From contig JBBQIR010000082.1 of the NCBI GenBank assembly GCA_038325105.1, forward strand, positions 1-8,604: a stretch of DNA of 8,604 nt, read 5' to 3'. The notes beneath the pieces are model-generated. The model did no database searches and was not told where the DNA came from. It saw nothing but the letters and a program-made list of their open reading frames with translations. Position numbers and translations under genes: made by a program. Every line of letters starts with the position of its first letter. The first letter of the stretch is position 1. Shown in pieces: positions 1 to 8,604 of this stretch. Origin of the DNA: WSXY01 sp038325105. Its GTDB lineage: Bacteria; Actinomycetota; Coriobacteriia; Anaerosomatales; Anaerosomataceae.

Positions 1-1155
1 ACTTGGACCGCCGCTTACCACCTCCTTCGGGCAGACATGATTCTCGCCGAGGTTGAGCGTCGCGATGGCGACCTGGATGCGTCCGTCGCGCGCATCCAGG
101 CGCACTCCGAGTATATCCTCACGGAGAGCGGCAACTGGCAGATTGCCATGTACGTCCGCGCCTTCCCTGGACTCCTGGGGGTTTTCGCCAAAGCCATCGG
201 CGTAGATGCACTACCGGGGCATATGCTGCGAATGATCATGCCAGCGTACGCCGCGCCAGCACTCGACGCCTGCCAAGGAGTGCTTCCGCTGACCGAATGG
301 GAACGGCTTGCGGGGCGGCTCCTTGGCTCAGGAGCAGCGGCCTTTGTCGGTCGGCCTGACGCAATGCCCTCCCTGCGCGTCCATCTCTTCGGCGGGATGC
401 AGGTTGACGCCCCTCATGGGCGCGTCTCGGACAAGGACTGGCGCAAGCGCAAGGCACGGCTGCTCTTCGCGATCATCGTGCTCCAGCGCGGCAAGGATCT
501 CTCGCGCGAACAGCTTTTCGAACACCTCTGGCCGGAGATGACCGAGGAACGCGCGAAGAGCAACTTCTACGTGATCTGGAGCATCATGCGACGCGTTCTG
601 ATGGGCAACGCGTCCGGTGGGCCGTGCCCGTTTGTTGAGCATCTGGGTGGGGTATGTCGAATCGTGCCAGGTCTGGTCAAGTCAGATGTTGCGGACTTCG
701 AGGATGCACTCGTCTCGATGCGCCGGGCTGATCGCGCCGGTGACTCCGAGTTGGCTTGCGCTGCGGCGGATGAGGTCGCGCTGCACTACCGAGGCGAGTT
801 GCTGCCCGGGGAACTCTACGACGACTGGCTGGCACCGATTCGCGACAGGTATCGCCACGACTATGGCGACGCGATGCTCCGAGCCGCCCAACTCCATCAT
901 GAGGCCGGCGATACCGAGAAGGCGCTCCATATGGTTCGAGCAGCCCTGGCACAGGATCCGTGGCGTGAGGATCTGTACCAGGCAGCACTCCGCTACCAGA
1001 TCCACTTCGGTCAGCGCAGCGGCGCCATCGAGACATACACGGCGTGTCGCAGTAGACTTGCCGAGGACCTTGGGCTCGACCCTTCGGTCGAGACGCGTCG
1101 CCTCTACGATGAGATTCTCGCCATGGAAGACGGCCCTTCGACCAATACCGTGTAG
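1..1155 (+). CDS. BTAD-domain (SARP-like) transcriptional regulator, 3' part of gene
   Basis: The reading frame is open from base 1, so the gene probably begins upstream; 384 residues are visible. The first ATG in frame (base 37) has no clear ribosome binding site and falls inside what looks like helical repeat sequence, so I do not take it as the start. Visible residues 1-120 are helix-rich and resemble the repeat region of large regulators. Residues about 122-210 (from MPSLRVHLFGG) look like the winged-helix DNA-binding domain of OmpR/SARP type, including the segment EQLFEHLWPEM. Residues about 225-380 match a bacterial transcriptional activator (BTAD) domain, with helical repeats around YRGELLPGELYDDW, DPWREDLYQAALR and LAEDLGLDPS. 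Such proteins activate nearby genes in actinobacteria. The target here is unknown; the DUF5317 gene 30 bp downstream is a candidate partner. The family call is firm; the role and full length are not known. Confidence 0.8.
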   Translation, partial: TWTAAYHLLRADMILAEVERRDGDLDASVARIQAHSEYILTESGNWQIAMYVRAFPGLLGVFAKAIGVDALPGHMLRMIMPAYAAPALDACQGVLPLTEWERLAGRLLGSGAAAFVGRPDAMPSLRVHLFGGMQVDAPHGRVSDKDWRKRKARLLFAIIVLQRGKDLSREQLFEHLWPEMTEERAKSNFYVIWSIMRRVLMGNASGGPCPFVEHLGGVCRIVPGLVKSDVADFEDALVSMRRADRAGDSELACAAADEVALHYRGELLPGELYDDWLAPIRDRYRHDYGDAMLRAAQLHHEAGDTEKALHMVRAALAQDPWREDLYQAALRYQIHFGQRSGAIETYTACRSRLAEDLGLDPSVETRRLYDEILAMEDGPSTNTV

Positions 1156-1175
1156 CGAGCGCCTTCGCGAACGAC

Positions 1176-1180
1176 AGGAG
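1176..1180 (+). promoter_or_regulatory. Ribosome binding site for the DUF5317 gene
   Basis: AGGAG lies 5 nt before the GTG at 1186. It is the main reason for choosing GTG as the start; no upstream in-frame ATG competes within this short gap after the preceding stop codon. Confidence 0.7.
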
Positions 1181-1185
1181 AATTC

Positions 1186-1728
1186 GTGCTGCTGCTGCTC
1201 GACGGAATCGTGCTCGGGCTCATCCTTGGGCTCGTGACGCGCGGCACGGTGGGCAATCTGGCGCACGCGAAGCTCAAGGGCGAGGTAGCGCTTGTGGCGA
1301 TTCTCGTGTTCCAGGTGTCGGTTCCGCGCCTCACAACGCTGTTCGGCCTCACGGGTAGCATTCCGCTCGTGCTGTGGTTGCTCTCCATGGTGGCGCTGGT
1401 CGGTTTGGCGCTCGTGAATTGGCGGTCTGCGGGGATGGTACTGGCTGCAATCGGGATCATGCTCAACATCGTGGCAATCGGGCTCAATGGCGCAATGCCG
1501 GTGTCTCTGGAGGCGATCGCAGCGGTGGATTCCTCGGTCACGCCGGTCTTTGACCTGCTCCACGAGCCGGTGACGGAGAAGACGCGTCTCGTCGGCCTGA
1601 CCGACGTGATCGCCATGCCTGGTCCTGTATGGCACCGGGGTATCGCCAGCATCGGCGACTTCTTCCTCACACTTGGCGCCGGGCTCTATCTCTTTGTTGC
1701 GATGCATGAGGAATCCTCGGAGGGTTAG
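1186..1728 (+). CDS. DUF5317 family integral membrane protein
   Basis: This is a 180-residue hydrophobic protein starting at GTG. About five membrane segments can be seen: residues 1-18, 32-50, 58-78, 82-100 and 155-173. Between the last two lies a polar stretch carrying the features I associate with DUF5317: NGAMPVS at 101-107 and LTDVIAMPGP followed by RGIASIGD at about 138-158. Length fits that family, whose biochemical function is unknown. The gene follows the BTAD regulator by 30 bp with its own good ribosome binding site, so the two are probably co-transcribed and the regulator may relate to it. No signal peptide separate from the first helix is evident. Downstream there is no further gene for 363 bp, and the terminator at 1944-1988 could end this transcript. 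Family assignment is from remembered motifs, not from a search. Confidence 0.72.
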   Translation: MLLLLDGIVLGLILGLVTRGTVGNLAHAKLKGEVALVAILVFQVSVPRLTTLFGLTGSIPLVLWLLSMVALVGLALVNWRSAGMVLAAIGIMLNIVAIGLNGAMPVSLEAIAAVDSSVTPVFDLLHEPVTEKTRLVGLTDVIAMPGPVWHRGIASIGDFFLTLGAGLYLFVAMHEESSEG

Positions 1729-1754
1729 GTTCTGGAAAGCATCTGGTAAGGACC

Positions 1755-1919
1755 GCCCCGTATCGTGAGTGTCGGCCCGAGGGTTGGGCCGGTCGAGGGG
1801 TGGGAGTTCGGTCGGTCTCCGAAAGGACACTGCGGATCTTCTTACGCATTTGAGGTGAGGAGACGGGAGACTCCTGAGGGGCACCAATAGGATGCGGAAG
1901 TGATCCGGACCGGCGGGGC
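1755..1919 (+). ncRNA. Candidate structured RNA upstream of secA (unassigned)
   Basis: No coding sequence is seen here, but mutually compatible complementary segments nest into a branched fold. A closing helix pairs GCCCCG (1755-1760) with CGGGGC (1914-1919). Inside, AGTGTC (1768-1773) pairs with GACACT (1826-1831) and encloses two hairpins: GGCCC/GGGCC (1774-1778/1786-1790) and TTCGG/CCGAA (1807-1811/1819-1823). Next, CGGATC (1833-1838) pairs with GATCCG (1902-1907) around a hairpin made of GGTG/CACC (1854-1857/1882-1885) and AGGAG/CTCCT (1858-1862/1871-1875). A strong terminator follows 25 nt later. This could be a free-standing RNA, a leader, or the 3' UTR of the DUF5317 transcript. I recognise no known riboswitch core and no convincing promoter. 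In GC-rich DNA some of these pairings may be chance. Confidence 0.4.
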
Positions 1920-1943
1920 TACCTCTTTCGGCCAGCGGAGCGG

Positions 1944-1988
1944 GCGGCCTTGGGTGCTGAAGCGCTCAAGGCCGCTTCTGCTTTCCTT
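1944..1988 (+). terminator. Rho-independent terminator upstream of secA
   Basis: GCGGCCTTGGG (1944-1954) pairs with CTCAAGGCCGC (1965-1975) with a single G-U pair. The stem extends inward by UGC/GCG, with another G-U, to a 4-nt UGAA loop, giving about 14 pairs in all. The tail 1976-1988 has 8 T in 13 bases. It would end transcription coming from the DUF5317 gene or from the candidate RNA, and it separates them from the secA promoter that follows. Confidence 0.78.
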
Positions 1989-2015
1989 GGGAGGGTCGGC
2001 ACTCGGGCGGTGCTA

Positions 2016-2029
2016 GCCGTCGAAACGGC
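2016..2029 (+). repeat. Small perfect inverted repeat at the secA promoter
   Basis: GCCGT-CGAA-ACGGC forms a 5-bp palindrome with a 4-base centre, overlapping the expected -35 position of the secA promoter. It could be an operator for a dimeric protein. It lies upstream of the predicted transcription start, so it would not be in the secA mRNA leader. A repeat this short may also be chance. Confidence 0.35.
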
Positions 2030-2046
2030 ATGGCCTGTGCTAGAAT
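2018..2046 (+). promoter_or_regulatory. Probable secA promoter with extended -10
   Basis: TAGAAT (2041-2046) is preceded by TGC (2038-2040), giving an extended -10 element TGCTAGAAT close to the sigma-70-type consensus. The -35 region at about 2018-2024 (CGTCGAA) is poor, which an extended -10 can offset. Transcription would begin near 2053, leaving a leader of about 40 nt before the secA start. The site lies just after a terminator, as expected for a new transcription unit. Confidence 0.6.
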
Positions 2047-2091
2047 CGGTGTGCTTTTCCCCACTCAAGAATCCGCGAGGTTGAGATAGAA

Positions 2092-4845
<2,754 letters not shown>

Positions 4846-4850
4846 CCCGG

Positions 4851-4883
4851 GCGGCCGGGAGCGCTCCTATGCGCTCCGGCCGC
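4851..4883 (+). repeat. GC-rich hairpin between secA and prfB
   Basis: GCGGCCGGGAGCG (4851-4863) pairs with CGCTCCGGCCGC (4872-4883): 12 pairs with one bulged G and a loop of 6-8 nt. It begins 5 nt after the secA stop codon. No T-rich tail follows (the next bases are GCTGAGTCC), so it is not a typical intrinsic terminator. It may be a weak or U-tract-free terminator, an mRNA-stabilising 3' structure, or a processing site that lowers prfB expression relative to secA. Confidence 0.65.
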
Positions 4884-4921
4884 GCTGAGTCCTTGCCCGC
4901 GCCGACCCGAAGACGGTTCTT

Positions 4922-6052
4922 ATGATTGAAGATCGCACTCAGGAAATCCAAACGATGCGCGAACGTGTCGTGCGCATCAGCGAGTACCTCCACCTCGATG
5001 CCAAGCGTGCTGAAGTCGCGTCGCTTGAAGAGAAGGCCGCCGAGCAAGGCTTCTGGGACGATTCCTCCTCGGCACAGAGCGTTATGACGCAGGCCGCCGG
5101 TCTTCGGGACGAGATCGAGTCCTACGAGGCCATCGTGGCGGACCTCGATGATTTCGAGGCCGGCAACGAGCTTGCCGTAGCCGAGCAGGACGACGACCTC
5201 GCCGCAGAAGTCGATGTGAACGCGAAAGACCTCTACAAACGCATCAATGAGCTCGAACTGGCGTCGTGGTTCACCGGCGAGTTCGACAACGGAGACGCGA
5301 TCGTGACCATTATCCCCGGTCAGGGCGGGCTCGAGGCACAAGACTGGGCCGAGATGCTCATGCGCATGGTTCTGAAGTACGCCGAGCATCGGAAGTGGAA
5401 GGTCGACCTGCACGACGCGCCGGCCGGGGTTGAGATCGGTATCGACCGCGCGGTGTTCACGGTGCATGGTCGCAACGCCTACGGGATGCTCCAGTCCGAG
5501 GTCGGGGTGCACCGGCTCGTTCGCATCAGCCCGACCGATGAGAAGAAGCGGCGCCAGACCACGTTTGCCAAGATCGAGGTCTTGCCCGTGCTACCAGACA
5601 ACGTCGCCGTCGAGATTCGCGAAGAAGACCTGCGTATCGACGTGTATCGCTCGTCCGGTCCCGGCGGACAGTCCGTCAACACGACCGACTCGGCCGTTCG
5701 CATCACCCACCTGCCCTCGGGGCTTGTGGTGACGTGCCAGAACGAGAAGAGCCAGCTAAAGAACAAAGAGACCGCAATGGTCATCTTGCGGTCGCGGCTC
5801 CACGAGCTGGAAGAGAAGAAGCGGTTGGCCGAGCTCGACGCGCTTCGCGGCGAGAAACTCGACATCTCGTTCGGCAGCCAGATCAGGAACTACGTTCTCT
5901 ATCCGTACCAGATGGTCAAAGATGTCCGCTCCGCCGTTGAGACCAGCCAGGTCGACAAGGTGCTCGACGGCGAACTCGATGAGTTCATCGTGGGCTTCCA
6001 CCGATGGAGAGTGCAGCACGAGACCGCCACGGCGATGGCCGGGGGCGCGTAG
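4922..6052 (+). CDS. prfB: Peptide chain release factor 2
   Basis: RF2 recognises stop codons UGA and UAA and triggers peptide release in the ribosome. The 376-residue product matches the family throughout: N-terminal helical domain (about 1-110), IPGQGGLEAQDW at 131-142, the catalytic GGQ at 248-250 within RSSGPGGQSVNTTDSAVR, and QNEKSQLKNKE after it. It is one uninterrupted frame: the region matching the E. coli frameshift site (EYLHLDAK, about 21-28) has no in-frame UGA, so the classical autoregulatory frameshift is absent. An in-frame stop at 4886 makes ATG 4922 the earliest ATG start; its ribosome binding site is weak. The oddity is the recognition tripeptide: Ser203-Pro204-Thr205 where RF2 normally has Ser-Pro-Phe. 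RF1 carries Pro-x-Thr, but the rest of this protein is clearly RF2-like. No promoter is seen in the 76-bp gap, so it probably depends on secA transcription. Confidence 0.96.
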   Translation: MIEDRTQEIQTMRERVVRISEYLHLDAKRAEVASLEEKAAEQGFWDDSSSAQSVMTQAAGLRDEIESYEAIVADLDDFEAGNELAVAEQDDDLAAEVDVNAKDLYKRINELELASWFTGEFDNGDAIVTIIPGQGGLEAQDWAEMLMRMVLKYAEHRKWKVDLHDAPAGVEIGIDRAVFTVHGRNAYGMLQSEVGVHRLVRISPTDEKKRRQTTFAKIEVLPVLPDNVAVEIREEDLRIDVYRSSGPGGQSVNTTDSAVRITHLPSGLVVTCQNEKSQLKNKETAMVILRSRLHELEEKKRLAELDALRGEKLDISFGSQIRNYVLYPYQMVKDVRSAVETSQVDKVLDGELDEFIVGFHRWRVQHETATAMAGGA

Positions 6053-6053
6053 C

Positions 6054-6812
6054 ATGCGCCTGCTTGCAGACCTGCACACCCATACGGTGGCGTCGGGCCA
6101 CGCGTTCTCGACGGTGACCGAGCTCGCCGGTGCAGCGGCAGCACGCGGGCTGGAACTCATCGCGGTGACCGACCACGGTCCCGCCGTTCCCGGCGGAGCT
6201 CACCTGTGGCACTTCTGGAACATGAAGGTCGTGCCATCCATTCTCGGCGGGGTGAGAATCCTCAAGGGCTGCGAGGCCAACCCGTGTGCGGATTCCGAGA
6301 ACGGCATGGATCTTCCCGACGAGATGCTCGCGATGCTCGACTTCGTGGCCGTCGGGATACACCCGGAGTGCGGGTTCGACGATCGTGACCGCGCGCGCAA
6401 CACCGAGGCGCTGCTTCGCATCGTGACCAACCCGCTCGTGGACATGATCACGCACCCCGGGAACGAGGACGAGTTCCCCGTCGACCTCGATGTCATCGTG
6501 AACGCGGCGGTGCAGCACGACGTCATCATCGAGCTTAACAACTACTCGTTCGACCCGCGCAGCGGTCGGCACTCATCGGTTCAGCGCGAGCGAGCGTTCG
6601 CGATTGCAGCGCGCGACGCCGGGGCGCTCATAGCCATCAACTCGGACGCGCACTTTCACCTGCTGGTGGGCAGCGTCGAGAATGCGCTTGCCGTAGCCGA
6701 GGAGATCGGCTTTCCCGAGGATCGCATCGTCAACCGCGACGCTGCCTCGGTGCTCGAATTCCTTACGGGCAAGCGGGAGCGCCCTCGACTCGATGCGGGA
6801 GGGGAGTGGTAG
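6054..6812 (+). CDS. PHP-domain metal-dependent phosphatase, YcdX-like
   Basis: This 252-residue protein resembles E. coli YcdX, a PHP-superfamily phosphoesterase with a multi-zinc site in a distorted barrel. Candidate metal ligands are in the expected order: His8 and His10 (DLHTHTVASGHA, with His16), Asp40-His41 (VTDHGP), Glu74 (CEANP), His103 (VGIHPE), His134 (ITHPGN), and Asp198 and His200 (NSDAH). Family-typical segments HLWHFWNMK and IELNNYSF are also present. The physiological substrate is not known. The chosen ATG lies one base after the prfB stop codon and the N-terminus MRLLADLHTHT aligns with the family start, so longer versions reading into prfB are unlikely. A G-rich stretch at 6040-6044 may serve as the ribosome binding site. 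The tight spacing implies coupling to prfB. Histidinol-phosphatase activity is an alternative within the superfamily, but the YcdX resemblance is stronger. Confidence 0.88.
   Translation: MRLLADLHTHTVASGHAFSTVTELAGAAAARGLELIAVTDHGPAVPGGAHLWHFWNMKVVPSILGGVRILKGCEANPCADSENGMDLPDEMLAMLDFVAVGIHPECGFDDRDRARNTEALLRIVTNPLVDMITHPGNEDEFPVDLDVIVNAAVQHDVIIELNNYSFDPRSGRHSSVQRERAFAIAARDAGALIAINSDAHFHLLVGSVENALAVAEEIGFPEDRIVNRDAASVLEFLTGKRERPRLDAGGEW
6797..6806 (+). promoter_or_regulatory. Ribosome binding site deciding the YitT-family start
   Basis: GGGAGGGGAG ends 8 nt before ATG 6815. An in-frame GTG at 6806 overlaps this sequence itself and so has no room for a binding site. ATG 6815 is therefore preferred, making the protein three residues shorter than the maximal frame. 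The site lies inside the last codons of the phosphatase gene. Confidence 0.7.
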
Positions 6813-6814
6813 CG

Positions 6815-7717
6815 ATGGTGAGCAAGATGTTCACGCGCATCACGCCGCAAAACGTGCTCAAGAGCCGCCGCATGCGCGACTACGTGTACATGACTATCGG
6901 CGTGCTCATCACGGCGTGGGGCCTCGACGCGTTCCTCATCCCGAACAAGCTTGCCGCAGGCGGTGTCTCGGGCCTGTCGACCGTCTTGCACTACGTGTTG
7001 CTCGACCGGGGTCTGACGGTGCCCGTCGGTGTGCTCATGCTCGCGATGAACGCGGTGCTCCTCGTGGTCGCGGTCTCGATGAAGGGCTGGCGCTACGGCG
7101 CGAAGACCATCTATGGCATGGTCGGCCTCTCGCTCGCGGTCGACCTCATGGCGCCGTTCGTCCCGCATCTTGCGGCCAACGATTACCTGCTCGCGGTCCT
7201 CTACGGCGGCGCGATCACCGGTATCGGTATGGGGCTCGTCTTCAAGGCCCGGGCGAACACCGGCGGCACCGACATCGTCGCGCAGCTGCTCGCCGACCGC
7301 ACGAACTTCGGCGTCGGCCAGATGATGCTCGCGGCCGACGCGGTCGTCATGATTACCGCCGCGCTCGTGTTCGGCCCCGACCTGGCACTCTACGGTGCCG
7401 TCGCGGTGTTCGTGATGAGTCGCGTCATCGACCTCGTGCAAGAGGGTATCTCGGTGGAGAAGGCGTGCTACATCATCTCGGATCACTCTGATGCGATTGC
7501 CGAGGCGATCCTCCAGGAGCTTGGCCGAGGCGCGACCGGCCTGTCCGGACGCGGCCTGTACTCCGGCACCGAGCGCGAGATCATCTTCACGGTCGTCTCC
7601 CGCAAGGAGATCGACGCGCTCAAGGCGCTTGTCCACGCGGCCGATCCTGACGCATTCATGATCATCTCGGATATACATGAGGCACTCGGCGAAGGTTTCA
7701 AGGCGATAGGAGACTAG
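6815..7717 (+). CDS. YitT family membrane protein with DUF2179 domain
   Basis: This 300-residue protein has the two-part layout of the YitT/YczE-like family. The N-terminal half is membrane-embedded with about five or six helices, visible near residues 24-42, 52-63, 68-88, 98-115, 123-144 and 170-200. It carries the family loops IPNKLAAGGVSG (42-53) and NTGGTDIVAQLL (148-159). The C-terminal cytoplasmic DUF2179 domain spans about 212-296, with GRGATGLSGRGLYSG at 238-252 and IISDIHEALGEGF near the end. The transported or sensed ligand of this family is not established. It starts 2 nt after the phosphatase stop codon and ends immediately before the transketolase start codon, so it is probably translated from the same mRNA. 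The family call is strong; any functional link to carbon metabolism rests on position alone. Confidence 0.9.
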   Translation: MVSKMFTRITPQNVLKSRRMRDYVYMTIGVLITAWGLDAFLIPNKLAAGGVSGLSTVLHYVLLDRGLTVPVGVLMLAMNAVLLVVAVSMKGWRYGAKTIYGMVGLSLAVDLMAPFVPHLAANDYLLAVLYGGAITGIGMGLVFKARANTGGTDIVAQLLADRTNFGVGQMMLAADAVVMITAALVFGPDLALYGAVAVFVMSRVIDLVQEGISVEKACYIISDHSDAIAEAILQELGRGATGLSGRGLYSGTEREIIFTVVSRKEIDALKALVHAADPDAFMIISDIHEALGEGFKAIGD

Positions 7718-8572
7718 ATGGGACCGATTCTCAGCACCGAGGAGACACGCGAGCTCGCACGCCACATGCGGTGCGACATCATCCGCATGCTTGCCGAGGC
7801 GGGCTCCGGGCACCCTGGCGGCTCGCTTTCAGCGGCCGACATCGTTGCGACGCTCTACGGCATCGTTATGAAGCACGACCCGGAGCGCCTCGACTGGGCC
7901 GAACGTGACAGGTTCGTCCTCTCCAAGGGCCACGCGGCGCCTGTCTTGTACGCGGCGCTCTGCGAGGCCGGCTACTTCGACCGTAAGCATCTCGATACGC
8001 TCCGCAAGCTCGGCTCCATCCTGCAGGGGCATCCGGACTCCAGGAAGACGCCGGGCGTTGAGGTCTCGACCGGCTCGCTCGGTCAGGGGCTTGCGATCAG
8101 CAACGGCCTCGCGCTCGCGCTCAAGATCGATGACGACGTCGAGCCGACGATCTTCTGTCTCCTCGGAGACGGTGAGCTGCAGGAAGGCGAGGTGTGGGAA
8201 GCGGCCATGTTCGCGCCGCACCATGGGCTCACGAACGTCGTGGCGATCGTTGACAACAACGGGCTGCAGATCGACGGCTCGTGCTCTGAGGTCATGTGCC
8301 TCGGTGAGATCGCGCTCAAGTTCCAGGCGTTCGGGTGGTGTGCGATCGAATGCGACGGCCACGACATCGACGCGCTGGCAGACGCGCTCGGCGGCGCGCG
8401 CAAGCGGGCCGAGGCGGAGGGGCGCCCGGTCGTCATCGTGTGCAAGACGGTGAAGGGCAAGGGCGTGTCGTACATGGAGGGGCTGGCTGACTGGCACGGC
8501 AAGACGCCGAACGCCGAGCAGACCGCGCTCGCGCTCCAGGAACTCGGCTGCAACGGAGAGGTGGTCCGATGA
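7718..8572 (+). CDS. Transketolase, N-terminal subunit
   Basis: Transketolase moves two-carbon ketol units between sugar phosphates in the non-oxidative pentose phosphate pathway, using thiamine diphosphate. This 284-residue protein is only the N-terminal, cofactor-pyrophosphate-binding half of a split enzyme; full-length transketolases have about 650 residues. Seen in order: SGHPGGSLSAADI (30-42), RDRFVLSKGHAAPVLYA (63-79), GHPDSRKTPGVEVSTGSLGQGL (about 104-125), and the thiamine diphosphate/metal motif GDGELQEGEVWE (150-161) ending with DNN (179-181). The conserved KTVKGKGVSYME follows at 243-254. The ATG directly abuts the YitT stop codon and has AGGAGA a few bases upstream. The stop codon overlaps the start of the C-terminal subunit by 4 nt, as expected for equal production of two partner chains. 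Confidence 0.96.
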   Translation: MGPILSTEETRELARHMRCDIIRMLAEAGSGHPGGSLSAADIVATLYGIVMKHDPERLDWAERDRFVLSKGHAAPVLYAALCEAGYFDRKHLDTLRKLGSILQGHPDSRKTPGVEVSTGSLGQGLAISNGLALALKIDDDVEPTIFCLLGDGELQEGEVWEAAMFAPHHGLTNVVAIVDNNGLQIDGSCSEVMCLGEIALKFQAFGWCAIECDGHDIDALADALGGARKRAEAEGRPVVIVCKTVKGKGVSYMEGLADWHGKTPNAEQTALALQELGCNGEVVR

Positions 8573-8604
8573 GCGACAAGCGCGCTACACGGGAAGCATT
8601 CGGC
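8569..8604 (+). CDS. Transketolase, C-terminal subunit (5' end only)
   Basis: An ATG inside the overlap ATGA (8569-8572) opens a frame that runs to the window end, giving MSDKRATREAFG. The ATREAFG segment matches the usual beginning of split-transketolase C-terminal subunits, which hold the pyrimidine-binding and C-terminal domains. A ribosome binding site GGAGAGG lies at 8555-8561. Only 12 codons are visible, so the call rests on this short match and on its position directly after the N-terminal subunit gene. Confidence 0.88.
   Translation, partial: MSDKRATREAFG

Noticed and set aside
1773..1791. CGGCCC/GGGCCG hairpin as the terminator of the DUF5317 gene
   Set aside because: It is followed by a G-rich stretch, not a T-tract. 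It fits better as an inner hairpin of the proposed RNA fold.
682..1887. A 401-codon minus-strand frame opposite the regulator and DUF5317 genes
   Set aside because: It is a shadow of two real plus-strand genes, rich in Arg and His, with no plausible motif, and it crosses the intergenic region.
1854..1908. Known riboswitch (glycine, SAM, M-box, manganese, c-di-AMP)
   Set aside because: Short purine-rich segments gave passing resemblance, but no conserved core of any of these classes could be laid out, and a terminator and a separate promoter lie between this stretch and secA.
4980..5010. Programmed +1 frameshift site of prfB
   Set aside because: The corresponding codons (GAG TAC CTC CAC CTC GAT) contain no in-frame UGA, and the full protein is in one frame.
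5922..6053. An N-terminal extension of the PHP phosphatase into prfB
   Set aside because: The frame is open, but the segment overlaps the conserved RF2 C-terminus in another frame, and the family N-terminus begins at the ATG at 6054.
6656..7813. A 385-codon minus-strand frame opposite the YitT gene
   Set aside because: It is a codon-bias shadow. The plus strand has clear YitT/DUF2179 motifs and well-spaced neighbours.

Overview
The window reads as ordinary chromosomal DNA of a high-GC bacterium, most likely an actinobacterium of the Coriobacteriia or a close relative. This is inferred from high G+C, a BTAD-type regulator next to a DUF5317 membrane protein, a prfB gene without the programmed frameshift, a SecA with a C-terminal zinc motif, and a split transketolase. 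No marker fixes the taxon. All recognised genes are on the + strand. No tRNA, rRNA, insertion sequence or CRISPR array was seen.

Layout. (1) 1-1728: the 3' part of a gene for a winged-helix/BTAD regulator, whose start lies outside the window, followed 30 bp later by a five-helix DUF5317 membrane protein of unknown function. (2) 1729-2091: a 363-bp non-coding stretch. It contains nested complementary segments (1755-1919) compatible with a structured RNA, a strong intrinsic terminator (1944-1988) and an extended -10 promoter for secA (about 2018-2046). (3) 2092-6052: secA (preprotein translocase ATPase) and prfB (release factor 2), separated by 76 bp holding a GC-rich hairpin. (4) 6054-8604: a tightly packed run with spacings of 1, 2, 0 and -4 nt: a YcdX-like PHP phosphatase, a YitT/DUF2179 membrane protein, the transketolase N-terminal subunit, and the first 12 codons of the transketolase C-terminal subunit.

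How the genes fit together. secA and prfB are housekeeping genes for protein export and translation termination. They probably share the promoter upstream of secA, with the hairpin between them possibly adjusting readthrough. The genes from prfB to transketolase are spaced like one transcript and look translationally coupled. The two transketolase halves form one enzyme of the non-oxidative pentose phosphate pathway.

The two points most worth checking are the possible structured RNA upstream of secA and the release factor 2 stop-codon recognition tripeptide, which reads Ser-Pro-Thr instead of the classical Ser-Pro-Phe. Five of the seven visible stop codons are TAG, two are TGA and none is TAA.
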